Notes: generated by a model not told the origin, from the sequence alone. A stretch of 64,000 nucleotides of DNA from Cetobacterium sp. NK01 (GCF_024506395.1 NZ_JANIBO010000001.1:372001-436000); one strand, 5' to 3'; positions 42,991 to 54,192 are shown, counted from the stretch's first letter. Program-made: numbers and translations.

Positions 42991-44919
42991 ATGAATTACT
43001 CTTTTGAAAAAACAAATAAAAAAATAATTGAAACTTGTGACTTGCTTTGCAAAAATACTTTTATTTTTAATCACAAATGGGATATGGAAGTTTGTAAAAC
43101 TCCTTTCACTTTTTCTAAGAATATTATTTGGAACAAAATACCTTTTGGTGATCCTGAATGGACTTTTATGCTAAATCGTCATAAATTTTGGATTTATTTA
43201 GCTAAAGCTCATATTTTAACTTCTGATGAAAAATATTTAGAGACTTTTAAATTTCAAGTTAACTCTTGGATTGATAGTGTTGATATTTTTAATGAGGAAT
43301 ATAAAAATTGTGCAAGAACGATTGAAATAGGAATTAGATGCTTAAACTGGATAAAATCATTAAACATTTTAAAACAATCATCTGTCGATATAGAATCTAT
43401 TGAAACAAAAATGGTTAATTCTCTTATTTCTCAAAGTAAAGTTTTAATTGATATTTATGATGATTTTAGAACTCTTAGTAACTGGGGAGTTATGCAAAAT
43501 TGCGGTTTAATTTCTTTAGCTCTTAATTATAAAGAAAAATACCCTATATTAAATGAATACTTGGATATTGCTCTTAAAAGATTAGAACATCAGTGTAAAA
43601 TACAAATTTTACCTGATGGCATCCACTGGGAACAATCTCCTATGTATCAAAACGAAGTCTTAAATTGTCTTTTAGATATTTCATTTGATTATAAAAATTT
43701 AAACTTAAATATACCTAATTTTATTTTAAATAGTATTAAAAAAATGGCTTATAGCAATGCTTATATGAAAAAACCTACTCATTGTCAACCTATGCAAGGT
43801 GATAGTGATGAAACAGATTTAAGAGATATTATTACAAAATCGGCCTATATATTAAACGATGGTTATCTTAAATATTTTGGTTATGAAAATGTTGATTCTG
43901 AGTCTATATGGGATATTAAAAAAGATAATATTTCAAAGTATCAAAATATTATAACTAAAATTCCTGATTCTTATTCTAGTGCCCTTAAAGAAAGCGGTAA
44001 TTTCTATTTACGAGATTCTTTTGAGGAAGATAGTAACTACCTTTGGTTTAGGTGTGGGTCTTTAGGAAGTGGACATGGTCACGGAGAGCATTTACATTTT
44101 GATTTAGTTTGTAAAGGTGAAAACTTTATTAGTGATCCTGGTAGATTTACTTATGTTGAAAATAATATAGATCGTGAATTTTTAAGAAGTTGTTTTGCTC
44201 ACAATACAACTATTGTTGATAATAAACCTTTTAGTGAATTTTATGGAGCTTGGGGAATAACTAAATCTGCTTTAACTCTCAATACTTATCACTCTTTTAA
44301 TGAAACATTTGATTATATTGAAGGAGGTCATTTAGGATATCTCTCTCTAGAAAATCCTGTTATTGTAAATAGAAAAATTCTTTATTTAAAAAATAATCTA
44401 TGGATTATTATTGATGAATTTTTAACTGAAGGTTCCCATGAATACTCTCAACTTTTTAATTTCGAGCCTGACAAACATCCAATTGTAAAAAATAATGAAG
44501 TATTTATTCCAGGGATTTCTACTAATTTATTTATGTATTGGTCTGATAAAAATTTAAGTTTAAATCTTAAAGAAAGTATTTTTTCTACTGAATACAATAA
44601 AAAATCAAGTAATTACCAACTTATATCTAATATAAAAGGCAATGGAAACAAAACTATTTTCACTGTTTTATCTTGTGATAATATTGAAGTTGAGAACATT
44701 CAAGTTTTAAGAGGTGATTCTAGCTATGTAGCATCTTGTGAAGCTGCAGCTATTAAAATAACTTTAGATAGTAAAACTTCTTTTACAATTTTTAATGGAA
44801 TGATAGATATTAACAATCAGAAAAAAAGTTATTTAATTGATAATATATTATTTTATGGAAAAACTGGCTTTATAAAAAAATCTGGCAATGATGAAGTGAT
44901 TGAAATTATTAAATATTAA
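42991..44919 (+). CDS. Heparinase II/III-family polysaccharide lyase, cytoplasmic
   Basis: About 642 residues without a signal peptide. An N-terminal alpha-helical toroid (to about 330; YKNCARTIEIGIRCLNWIKSL near 105, LSNWGVMQNCGLISLALNY near 165, GIHWEQSPMYQNEVL near 212) is followed by the heparinase II/III-like beta domain with GSLGSGHGHGEHLHFDLVCKG near 355 and FLRSCFAHNTTIVD near 400. Families with this fold cleave uronic-acid polysaccharides such as heparin, chondroitin or alginate. Lacking a secretion signal, it would act on imported oligosaccharides. ATG 42991 is chosen because GGAGG lies just upstream; a frame four codons longer contains the RBS. Confidence 0.87.
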   Translation: MNYSFEKTNKKIIETCDLLCKNTFIFNHKWDMEVCKTPFTFSKNIIWNKIPFGDPEWTFMLNRHKFWIYLAKAHILTSDEKYLETFKFQVNSWIDSVDIFNEEYKNCARTIEIGIRCLNWIKSLNILKQSSVDIESIETKMVNSLISQSKVLIDIYDDFRTLSNWGVMQNCGLISLALNYKEKYPILNEYLDIALKRLEHQCKIQILPDGIHWEQSPMYQNEVLNCLLDISFDYKNLNLNIPNFILNSIKKMAYSNAYMKKPTHCQPMQGDSDETDLRDIITKSAYILNDGYLKYFGYENVDSESIWDIKKDNISKYQNIITKIPDSYSSALKESGNFYLRDSFEEDSNYLWFRCGSLGSGHGHGEHLHFDLVCKGENFISDPGRFTYVENNIDREFLRSCFAHNTTIVDNKPFSEFYGAWGITKSALTLNTYHSFNETFDYIEGGHLGYLSLENPVIVNRKILYLKNNLWIIIDEFLTEGSHEYSQLFNFEPDKHPIVKNNEVFIPGISTNLFMYWSDKNLSLNLKESIFSTEYNKKSSNYQLISNIKGNGNKTIFTVLSCDNIEVENIQVLRGDSSYVASCEAAAIKITLDSKTSFTIFNGMIDINNQKKSYLIDNILFYGKTGFIKKSGNDEVIEIIKY

Positions 44920-44922
44920 CTT

Positions 44923-44962
44923 AAATACCCTCTCTTAGAAATTTCTAAGAGAGGGTATTTTT
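44923..44962. terminator. Bidirectional terminator
   Basis: Perfect 38-bp palindrome 44923-44960 (arms of 19) with A/T tails between the convergent lyase and sugar kinase genes. Confidence 0.92.
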
Positions 44963-45879
44963 TAAATCTTTTCTATTGTTATTTTCTCTAATAAATCTTT
45001 TACAGTATCTAAATCTATAATTCCTGTCCCTTCTATCATAGCGTTAGAAATTCCACAAGCCATTGATAATTTTAAAGTTTCATTCATCGATTTTCCATTA
45101 TTTAATCCATACGCAAAACCTGCTATACTAGAATCTCCACTTCCTACAGGATTTTTAACCTTAATTTTAGGTATATTTATTTTAAAAACTTCATCATTTT
45201 CATTTATAAATATAGCACCATCTTTTCCTAGAGAAAGCAATAAATTTTTACATCCCTTATTTTTTATTTCCTTAGCACCTTTTAATAACTCATCAAAACT
45301 TAATAATTCTCTTCCTAAAAGATTTTCTAACTCTTCTCTATTAGGTTTTATTAAATAAGGTTGCCCTTTAATACCGTTAATTAAAAATTTACCACTTGTA
45401 TCTAGAAGAACCTTCTTATCTTTTGCTAATTCACAAATTACTTCATATATATCTTCTTGAACTCCTTCAGGCACGCTTCCACTTATACAAATAGTTTCAG
45501 ATTTATTTATATTTTCTCTAAAAAATTCTAAAAATTTATTTACATCTTCTTGTGATACTTTTTGCCCAGGCTCCAATATTTCTGTTTGAGTATTATTACC
45601 TAATATAGCAATACAAGTTCTTGTTTCTGAATTTGTCTTTATAAAACTATCTACAATTCCATCCTCTTGTATTTTCGAACTTATCCATTCTCCACTATTT
45701 CCACCTAAAAATCCACTAGCTTCTACTTTTTCACCTAGTAATTGTAACACTCTAGATACATTCAAACCTTTTCCACCAGCTGTTTTATGTGAATTGCCTC
45801 TAAATACATTATTAATTTCAAAATTATCAATTTTATATCGTACATCAATTGCAGGATTCAAAGTTATTGTCAATATCAT
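44962..45879 (-). CDS. PfkB-family tagatose-6-phosphate/1-phosphofructo-kinase
   Basis: 305 residues with the two PfkB signatures: TAGGKGLNVSRVLQLLG near residues 33-48 and NPVGSGDSSIAGFAYG near 245 (catalytic Asp in GSGDS). LNPAIDVRYKID at the N-terminus and KPNREELENLLGREL near 178 match the LacC/FruK group. Next to a tagatose-bisphosphate-type aldolase, AgaS and an amino-sugar kinase, tagatose-6-phosphate kinase is the favoured role; 1-phosphofructokinase is the alternative. Last gene of a four-gene operon, 3 bases after the aldolase. Confidence 0.85.
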   Translation of the reverse strand: MILTITLNPAIDVRYKIDNFEINNVFRGNSHKTAGGKGLNVSRVLQLLGEKVEASGFLGGNSGEWISSKIQEDGIVDSFIKTNSETRTCIAILGNNTQTEILEPGQKVSQEDVNKFLEFFRENINKSETICISGSVPEGVQEDIYEVICELAKDKKVLLDTSGKFLINGIKGQPYLIKPNREELENLLGRELLSFDELLKGAKEIKNKGCKNLLLSLGKDGAIFINENDEVFKINIPKIKVKNPVGSGDSSIAGFAYGLNNGKSMNETLKLSMACGISNAMIEGTGIIDLDTVKDLLEKITIEKI

Positions 45880-45882
45880 ATC

Positions 45883-47855
<1,973 letters not shown>

Positions 47856-48791
47856 CTATCTATTCTCCCCCCATAATTTTAATGCATATAGTGCTGATCC
47901 ATAAACTGGTGTATATTTAGGTTCAATTATTTCTACATTAATGCCATTTACTTTTAAATAATTTTTTAAATCTTTAAATATATATTTAGAAGCTTTAAAT
48001 ACTCCACCAACATAAGAAACTTTTATAGGTTTCTCTAAAAAATCTATTTTTCCTATTATTGATCTTATCATAAGTCCGATTTCTATTGCTGCCTCTTCAA
48101 ATATTTCTAAACAATATGAATCATTTGCTTCTGCTCCTTTATAAACAATTGTTGAAAGTTGAGCTATTTTTCCTCTATCTAGAGAGTAGTGGTTGTAAAT
48201 TAAATCAATTAGTTCAAAATCTTCTTTTATATTAAGTTCTTTTTTCATAATTTCATATAATGCTGTTTTAGGATATCTTCCATCTGATTGCTTTGTAAAT
48301 ATTTCTATTCCTTTTTTAGCAATCCAATATGCAGAACCTTCGTCTCCACAAGCATGACCCCAACCACTAGTTCTAGCTTCTTCTCCTAACTCATTTATTC
48401 CGTACCCTATTGCTCCTGTTCCTGCAATTATATTTATACCAGGTAAACATCCTAAAGAACCTGCCCAACCAGCTTTCATGTCATTCCCCAATTGAAATTT
48501 TATTCTAGACCATGCCTTTTTAGCAACTTCTTCTATTTTTTTTTGATCCTCTTTTATTTCTCCATATCCAGGAATACCTGCAAATATGTATCCTATGTTT
48601 TCTTTATCTATATCTAATTTTTCTAATACCTCTTCTACTATTGATACTAATAATTTTTCTAATCCATTAAATCCTATTTGTAAATAATGACCTGTCCCTC
48701 TTTGAAAACTTAAAACTTCTTTTTTATTTTCATCTACTACAGAAACTGCTGTTTTTGTGCCTCCGCTATCAATTCCTATAAAAAATACCAT
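47856..48791 (-). CDS. BadF/NagK-type amino-sugar kinase
   Basis: 311 residues. ASKHA-fold ATP motifs: FIGIDSGGTKTAVSVVD at the N-terminus, GNDMKAGWAGSLGCLPGINIIAGTGAIGYG near 103-130, SGWGHACGDEGSAYWIA near 142 and VSYVGGVFKASKYIF near 265. Resembles N-acetylglucosamine kinases. In this operon it probably phosphorylates N-acetylgalactosamine, galactosamine or a related sugar brought in by the nearby porter. ATG 48791 is chosen (GGGGTGG upstream); the longer frame would read across the operator and RBS. No deacetylase gene is in the operon. Confidence 0.87.
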   Translation of the reverse strand: MVFFIGIDSGGTKTAVSVVDENKKEVLSFQRGTGHYLQIGFNGLEKLLVSIVEEVLEKLDIDKENIGYIFAGIPGYGEIKEDQKKIEEVAKKAWSRIKFQLGNDMKAGWAGSLGCLPGINIIAGTGAIGYGINELGEEARTSGWGHACGDEGSAYWIAKKGIEIFTKQSDGRYPKTALYEIMKKELNIKEDFELIDLIYNHYSLDRGKIAQLSTIVYKGAEANDSYCLEIFEEAAIEIGLMIRSIIGKIDFLEKPIKVSYVGGVFKASKYIFKDLKNYLKVNGINVEIIEPKYTPVYGSALYALKLWGENR

Positions 48792-48816
48792 ACTATACCA
48801 CCCCGTACTTTTTACT

Positions 48817-48832
48817 ACTGGTATGTACCAGT
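48817..48832. promoter_or_regulatory. Operator palindrome for the amino-sugar operon (GntR/HutC type)
   Basis: ACTGGTA-TG-TACCAGT, 7-bp perfect arms, just downstream of the operon's predicted start site. It resembles the TGGT...ACCA sites of NagR/DasR-type GntR repressors. The divergent neighbour encodes such a repressor. Confidence 0.75.
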
Positions 48833-48839
48833 TAAAGAG

Positions 48840-48868
48840 ATTATAATTCTTTTTCATTATTTTGTCAA
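48840..48868 (-). promoter_or_regulatory. Promoter of the amino-sugar operon
   Basis: Minus strand TTGACA (48863-48868), 17-nt spacer, TATAAT (48840-48845): a full consensus promoter, sensibly controlled by repression. Confidence 0.88.
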
Positions 48869-48992
48869 TTCTTTTTTTAGTTCTCTTTATAATATTATTA
48901 TTTAAATTTTATAATTAAATATAATTTTTTCAAGACAAATTTACATAACTTTGATATAATTTGAAAAGTTAAATATTTAAGGAGGTATTATA

Positions 48993-49721
48993 GTGATTGA
49001 TAAATCTTCTACAACACCCTTATATTTACAATTAGTAAATATAATTCTAGAACAAATTAAAAATGGTACGTACAACGAAGGTGCTAAAATTCCTTCGGAA
49101 AGAGAACTATCAGAAACTTTTAATATTAGCAGAGCTACTGTTCGTCAAGCTCTATCAGAACTTGAAAAGCAAAAGGACATCTATAAAATACATGGTAAAG
49201 GAAACTTTGTTTCAACTAATAAAATTAATCAAGAATTAAATGGATTTTACTCTTTTAGTGACGAAATGATTAAAATTGGTAAAATACCTGGAAATAAAAT
49301 TTTAAACTTAATTCTTAAAGAAGCTGGAAATATTATTGCTGCTAAATTAAATATAAAATCAAACGAAAAAATATTTATTCTTAATAGAGTACGTTTAGCT
49401 GACGGCGAAGCACTAATGTATGAAACTACATATCTTCCTCATTGGAGATTTAAAGAACTCTATGAAAAAGATATTGAAGAAAATGGATTATATAATCTTA
49501 TGAAGAATAAATATAATGTTTCTATATCGTATGCTGAAGAATCTTTTTCTCCTTGTATTTTAAGTGAAAGTGATAGTCTATTCTTAAATGCAATTTCAGG
49601 AGATTGTGGAATGTTATTAGAACGATATACTTTTGAAAAGAATAATGTTATAGAATATACAAAATCCATTGTAAAAGGAAATAGTTTTAAATATAAAGTT
49701 CGTTTAAATAATTTTAATTAA
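48993..49721 (+). CDS. GntR/HutC-family transcriptional repressor with UTRA domain
   Basis: 242 residues. Winged HTH: LYLQLVNIILEQIKNGTYNEGAKIPSERELSETFNISRATVRQALSELEKQ at residues 10-60, then a UTRA ligand domain (IFILNRVRLADGEALMYETTYLP near 128-150; ERYTFEKNNVIEYTKSIVKGN near 210). UTRA regulators usually sense sugar phosphates. It faces the amino-sugar operon, whose promoter carries a matching palindrome. GTG start after GGAGG. Promoter candidate has an extended -10 (TGATATAAT). Confidence 0.92.
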   Translation: MIDKSSTTPLYLQLVNIILEQIKNGTYNEGAKIPSERELSETFNISRATVRQALSELEKQKDIYKIHGKGNFVSTNKINQELNGFYSFSDEMIKIGKIPGNKILNLILKEAGNIIAAKLNIKSNEKIFILNRVRLADGEALMYETTYLPHWRFKELYEKDIEENGLYNLMKNKYNVSISYAEESFSPCILSESDSLFLNAISGDCGMLLERYTFEKNNVIEYTKSIVKGNSFKYKVRLNNFN

Positions 49722-49820
49722 TTTTTTGTTTTTAATATTTATTCAAGGATTTATTAGTTTTTATTTGTAAAATTATTTTAATTTAATATTTAAAACTATA
49801 AAATTTAAGGAGGATATTAA

Positions 49821-51194
49821 ATGAAAAGTAAGAATATCTATCTAGTTGCTTCTATTGTTGGAATGGCTGGATTTATTTTCGTATATGATTCCGCTAATTT
49901 AGGAGGATCTGTTAAATACATCCAGCCACATTTCAATTTACTTTCTAACCAAATTGGAATTCTTGTTGCTATATCTCTTATAGGAAATTTTTTCGGAAGT
50001 TTATCAGCAGGTTATTTTGCTGATAAGATTGGACGAAAACTTACAATGATTTACGGTGTAATTATAGGAATTATTGGCCTTTTATTTGCCTCATTAGCTC
50101 CTGTTGTAAATATTTTTTATATAGGTCGAATTATCTTTGGTTTTTCAATTGGTCTTATTTTTGTTGCAGCTCCAATGTATATAACTGAAGTAGCTCCAGC
50201 TTCTAAAAGAGGACGAGCCGGATCTATAAGACAATTATTGCTAGCATTTGGTCTTATTTTAGGATATAGTATCGGCTTCTTTTTTAATTACTACTTCTCC
50301 TTGGAATGGAATATTCGTATAGGATGGCGAATATTAATTTTTATTGAAATAGCTTTATTAATAATTATGCTCATTTCTATGTTAACTTTAGTCGAAAGTC
50401 CTCGTTGGTTAATAATTAAAGGTCGTGTTCAAGAAGCTAAAAATAGTCTAGAAGATTTTATCGAATCTAAAGAAAGAGTTGATTTAGTTTTTTCAGAAAT
50501 GCTCACAAATAATTCTCCAGAAATCCAAGGTAAAAAAATAAAAATTCAAGGTGGTCTTATTTTTGCTTTAGCTCTTTGTGTTATATTCCCTATTTTTAGA
50601 CAACTTTCAGGAGTTAATGCAATAACTTATTATGCTCAAAAAATATTTACAGAAATTTCAAGTGACACCCCTAATTTAGCTTATTTTCAAAGTATTTTTA
50701 TAGGTGTTTCGGAGTTATTAGGAGCAATTTTTGTTGTTGCTTTTGCTGACAAAATGGGAAGAAAAGTTCTACTATTGATTGGAGCAGCTGGAATGTTTTT
50801 TTCAGAAGCTTTTATTGCCTACTCTCTTTATAAAACTCAAGTAGGAGTAGACCTATCTTATTTTATATATATTTATAATTTTTTCTTTACTATTTCAGCT
50901 GGAGCTATGCTAACAGTTTATATTTCAGAAGTTCTTCCTACTGTTATAAGATCAAAAGGAAGTTCTCTTACTGGAATGATTAACTGGATTGCTGATGCCA
51001 GTGTTATTTATACATTTCCATTATTAAATGCCAATATATATCTTACTGAAAAATTTCATGGTTCTATACCTTTTATAATTTTCTCTTTGTCTATGCTTTT
51101 ATTTTTTATAGTGATTCTTTTCTTACCTGAAACAAAAAATAAAACACTTGAAGAGATTGCGGATTATTGGAAAACAAAAGGAGATTGGGAATAA
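49821..51194 (+). CDS. MFS sugar porter
   Basis: 457 residues, 12 hydrophobic segments. Sugar porter signatures: GYFADKIGRKLTM near 63, GRIIFGFSIGLIFVAAPMYITEVAPASKRGRAGS near 103-135, the PESPRW-type VESPRWLIIKGR near 192, QLSGVNAITYYAQKIF near 263 (sugar-contact QLSG/N), DKMGRK near 313 and LPETKNKTLEEI near 440. Proton-coupled hexose uptake is likely. It follows gntR on the same strand and probably feeds the opposite amino-sugar operon, although amino sugars usually enter by PTS; the true substrate is uncertain. Confidence 0.9.
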   Translation: MKSKNIYLVASIVGMAGFIFVYDSANLGGSVKYIQPHFNLLSNQIGILVAISLIGNFFGSLSAGYFADKIGRKLTMIYGVIIGIIGLLFASLAPVVNIFYIGRIIFGFSIGLIFVAAPMYITEVAPASKRGRAGSIRQLLLAFGLILGYSIGFFFNYYFSLEWNIRIGWRILIFIEIALLIIMLISMLTLVESPRWLIIKGRVQEAKNSLEDFIESKERVDLVFSEMLTNNSPEIQGKKIKIQGGLIFALALCVIFPIFRQLSGVNAITYYAQKIFTEISSDTPNLAYFQSIFIGVSELLGAIFVVAFADKMGRKVLLLIGAAGMFFSEAFIAYSLYKTQVGVDLSYFIYIYNFFFTISAGAMLTVYISEVLPTVIRSKGSSLTGMINWIADASVIYTFPLLNANIYLTEKFHGSIPFIIFSLSMLLFFIVILFLPETKNKTLEEIADYWKTKGDWE

Positions 51195-51197
51195 TTT

Positions 51198-51221
51198 AGG
51201 GTCTCAAAAGGCCCTTTTTTA
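51198..51221 (+). terminator. Terminator after the sugar porter gene
   Basis: AGGGTC (51198-51203) and GGCCCT (51210-51215), 6-bp stem with one T.G pair, then TTTTT. Confidence 0.75.
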
Positions 51222-51303
51222 ATTATACTTTATTTTAATTTTGAAATTTAATTCACAATTATAGTATATGCAACTATTTTTATTTTTTTAAAGGATTTAT
51301 ATA

Positions 51304-51319
51304 ACTATTACGTAATAGT
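51304..51319. promoter_or_regulatory. 16-bp perfect palindrome upstream of the DsbA-like gene
   Basis: ACTATTACGTAATAGT reads the same on both strands. It lies about 45 bases before the start codon, within the probable promoter spacer, as expected for a dimeric repressor. The regulator is not encoded nearby. Confidence 0.6.
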
Positions 51320-51364
51320 ATGGTGTAATAACAGTATATTTTTCAATCTTTTAAGGAGGTTTTT

Positions 51365-51943
51365 ATGAAAATATCAATAATTTTAGATTTTGTATGCCCA
51401 TATTGTTTTGTTGGAGAAAAGATTTTAGAAAAAGCTTTAAAAGAAAAAAATTTAAATCCTGAGTTTAGATTTTTACCATATGAACTTTCTCCAGAACCAA
51501 AGCCTCAACCTATAGTTAATGAAGCTAGTAAAGAATACTTTCAAAAAAATATAGTTAATTGGGCAAAAGATGAAAACATTAATATTAATTTCCCAACTAT
51601 AAGCCCAAAACCTAGAACAGCATTAGCTTTTGAAGGAATATATGTAGCGGAAAAATATAATAAAGGTATTGAATATGTTAGAGCTGTCTTAGAAGCTTAT
51701 TGGTTACATAATAAAGATATTGGTAATGTTGAAATATTAATTGAAATTGCTGATAATTTACTTATTCCAAAATTTGAGTTTGCAGACGCTTTATTATCTG
51801 GTAAATTTAAAGCAGTTCATAAAAAACTAAATGATGAAGTTTCTGATTTAGATTTTGATGTTGTTCCAACTTTTTATATCAATGAAAAACAATTAGCAAA
51901 TTTTCCAAGAACTACAAAAGAGTGGCTAGAGATATTAAAATAA
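51365..51943 (+). CDS. DsbA-family thiol oxidoreductase (FrnE-like)
   Basis: 192 residues, no signal peptide, so cytoplasmic. Thioredoxin-fold start ISIILDFVCPYCFVGEKIL with CPYC at residues 12-15, helical insert with RTALAFEGIYVAEKYNKGIEYVRAVLEAYW near 80-112, and the cis-Pro segment FDVVPTFYINEKQLANFP near 160. This matches the FrnE/2-hydroxychromene isomerase-like group, often linked to oxidative stress. Monocistronic with a palindromic operator and its own terminator. Confidence 0.9.
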   Translation: MKISIILDFVCPYCFVGEKILEKALKEKNLNPEFRFLPYELSPEPKPQPIVNEASKEYFQKNIVNWAKDENININFPTISPKPRTALAFEGIYVAEKYNKGIEYVRAVLEAYWLHNKDIGNVEILIEIADNLLIPKFEFADALLSGKFKAVHKKLNDEVSDLDFDVVPTFYINEKQLANFPRTTKEWLEILK

Positions 51944-51979
51944 AAAAAAGCTATCTTCAATAATGAAGATAGCTTTTTT
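51944..51979. terminator. Bidirectional terminator
   Basis: AAAAGCTATCTTCA and TGAAGATAGCTTTT arms around ATAA, between the convergent DsbA-like and threonine ammonia-lyase genes. Confidence 0.9.
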
Positions 51980-53187
51980 TAATACATTCTATATCCCATA
52001 GATGTTAATTTTTCTCTAATTTTTTCTTGATGATTTTTATCAAAACATTCTAAAACAAAACTTGCCTCTTGTGAAGTTATGCCTAAATTTGGACTATACA
52101 TAGTTTGATTTATACTTAAAATATTTGCATTCATTTCACATATCGCTGCAACTACTTTTGCCATTTCACCAACTTTATCTGAAAGTTCTATTGAAAAAGC
52201 AAATCTTCTTCCCTCTAGTATAAGTGCTTTATTTAATACTCTTTCTACTAGATTTATATCTATATTTCCACCAGATATTACAGCACAAACTTTTTTATTT
52301 TCAGCTTTAATTTTTCCTGCTAAAATTGCAGCTACAGTTGTTGCACCAGCTCCTTCAGCAACAACCTTACTTTTTTCCATAAGAAAAAGAATTGCCTTTG
52401 CTATTTCATCTTCTGTCACAGTCACAATTTCATCTACACATTCTTGAACTATTTTAAATGGTTCACATCCTGCTTTTCTAACTGCAATTCCATCAGCAAT
52501 TGTAGGTTTTGTAGATATTTCACAAATTTGTTTCATTGTTACAGCTTCTGCCATAGATGCTGCATGTGCTGCTTCTATTCCAATTACTTTTGCTTCTGGT
52601 CTTAATGATTTTATAGCTTTTGCTATTCCACCAATAATTCCTCCTCCACCGATTGGAACTAACACTACATCTACATCAGGTATATCTTCTAAAATCTCTA
52701 ATCCTATTGTTCCTTGTCCTGCCATTACAAATTTATCATCAAAAGGGTGTAAAAAAGTGGCTCCTGTTTCTTTTTGAATTTCACAAGCTTTTCTATAAGC
52801 ATCATCATATACTTCACCTTCTAAAATTACTTCAGCACCATATGATTTAGTTGCTGCTATCTTTGCTAAAGGAGCTGTTGCAGGCATTACTATAGTTGCT
52901 TTAATTCCTTGAGCAGCAGCTCCTAAAGCTACTCCTTGAGCATGATTTCCTGCTGAAGAAGCTATTACTCCTGCTGCTCTTTCTTCTGGTGAAAGACTTG
53001 CGATCTTATTTAAAGCTCCTCTTAATTTAAACGATCCTGTTTTTTGAAGATTTTCTAATTTGAAAAAAACTGAATTTCCAGTCATTTCTTTAAGAGTTGG
53101 ACACTCAACTACAGGTGTTCTTTTTAATGAGTCTTTTATTGTTTCATTAGCTTTTAATATATCTTCTAATGTAAAATTACAATCCAC
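51979..53187 (-). CDS. Threonine ammonia-lyase with C-terminal ACT domain
   Basis: Deaminates threonine to 2-oxobutyrate with PLP, feeding isoleucine synthesis or energy metabolism. 402 residues: PLP-lysine motif KTGSFKLRGALNKI near 48-60, SSAGNHAQGVALGA near 78-92, the glycine loop IGGGGIIGGIAKAI near 177-190, and an ACT domain over the last 75 residues (FSIELSDKVGEMAKVVAAICEMNANILSI). One ACT domain and this length fit the catabolic or TdcB-like group rather than the longer E. coli IlvA. GTG start after GGAGGGG. Promoter on the minus strand: TTGAAA, 17 nt, TATAAT. Confidence 0.93.
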   Translation of the reverse strand: MDCNFTLEDILKANETIKDSLKRTPVVECPTLKEMTGNSVFFKLENLQKTGSFKLRGALNKIASLSPEERAAGVIASSAGNHAQGVALGAAAQGIKATIVMPATAPLAKIAATKSYGAEVILEGEVYDDAYRKACEIQKETGATFLHPFDDKFVMAGQGTIGLEILEDIPDVDVVLVPIGGGGIIGGIAKAIKSLRPEAKVIGIEAAHAASMAEAVTMKQICEISTKPTIADGIAVRKAGCEPFKIVQECVDEIVTVTEDEIAKAILFLMEKSKVVAEGAGATTVAAILAGKIKAENKKVCAVISGGNIDINLVERVLNKALILEGRRFAFSIELSDKVGEMAKVVAAICEMNANILSINQTMYSPNLGITSQEASFVLECFDKNHQEKIREKLTSMGYRMY

Positions 53188-53269
53188 GGTTTACCCCTCC
53201 AAATTTCATTATTATATAACTTTTTACAGCTTTATTATATATTTTTAGAACATTTTTTTCAAGATTTTT

Positions 53270-54184
53270 TTAATTTTTTTGATTTTTTGTGATTTTGTAT
53301 ATTGTAAATAACAATATTCCTGCACTCATGAATTGAACTGAGGATAGTAGTTTCCCATTAAAAATATAATCAAAGACAATCGACGACACTGGAAAACATA
53401 ACTCACACATAGTGGCAACATTTGCTTTAATATACCTAAGACCTATATAATATAATAATACTGCTCCACTTCCAGTTGTCAATCCAATTATTATAAAAAT
53501 CATCCATTGATGAGGTGTTGTTTTTAAAAACCAATTTAAATTTCCATTTACGATAACTATTAATCCCGTTATTATTGAAGTAAAAAGATATCTTGTATAT
53601 AAAGCGGTTCTAAAAGTAGAATGAGCTAGAATTTTCTTTCCAAATACAGTAGAACTTCCAAAAGAAAAAGCCGCTAAAATAGCATATAAACTTGCTAAGC
53701 CCATATTATCCCCAGCCTCAAAGTGAGGCAGTGTAAACTGAAATGTTAATAAATATCCACTCATAATTGCCGCTATTGCCCAAAAGATAAAATTCTTTCC
53801 AACTCTTTCACCTAATAAAAGTCTTGCTAATAATATGGCAAATACTGGTTGTAGTTTTTGTAATAAAGTTACTACAGTTAAATGATTAAAATTAACTAAA
53901 AATAAAGCTTTAACTATAGATAAAGTTCCTAAAGTTCCTCCAAATAAAGCTATTAAAAAATAAAAGAATAAGTCCTCTTTACTTAAATTTCTTATATTTT
54001 TAATTTCTGCTTTTCCAAATAAAATACTCATTCCTATTAGAGGAAGAAGATGTAGTACAAAAACTACATACGCTACATTCAATTGATATAGCCTAGGAGT
54101 TAATACTATTCCATCAAATCCCCACATTGTTGCGGCTAAACAAACTAATCCTGCACCTAAATGCTGTTTTTTTATATTAAACAC
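53270..54184 (-). CDS. EamA/DMT-superfamily transporter
   Basis: 304 residues with ten hydrophobic segments in two EamA repeats (about 10-150 and 165-300; LVCLAATMWGFDGIVLTPRLYQ, later YAILAAFSFGSSTVFGKKIL). Such proteins export amino acids or other metabolites. It starts at GTG 54184 with a GGAGG site, 8 bases after polC, so it is read from the polC transcript. Substrate unknown. Confidence 0.88.
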   Translation of the reverse strand: MFNIKKQHLGAGLVCLAATMWGFDGIVLTPRLYQLNVAYVVFVLHLLPLIGMSILFGKAEIKNIRNLSKEDLFFYFLIALFGGTLGTLSIVKALFLVNFNHLTVVTLLQKLQPVFAILLARLLLGERVGKNFIFWAIAAIMSGYLLTFQFTLPHFEAGDNMGLASLYAILAAFSFGSSTVFGKKILAHSTFRTALYTRYLFTSIITGLIVIVNGNLNWFLKTTPHQWMIFIIIGLTTGSGAVLLYYIGLRYIKANVATMCELCFPVSSIVFDYIFNGKLLSSVQFMSAGILLFTIYKITKNQKN

Positions 54185-54192
54185 TTTGCCTC

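Noticed and set aside
44923-44960. The 38-bp perfect palindrome as a recombination or attachment site
   Set aside because: It lies between two convergent stop codons with A/T tails, which is simply a bidirectional terminator.
49460-49669. Minus-strand ORF inside the GntR gene
   Set aside because: Antisense shadow without ribosome site or recognisable protein.
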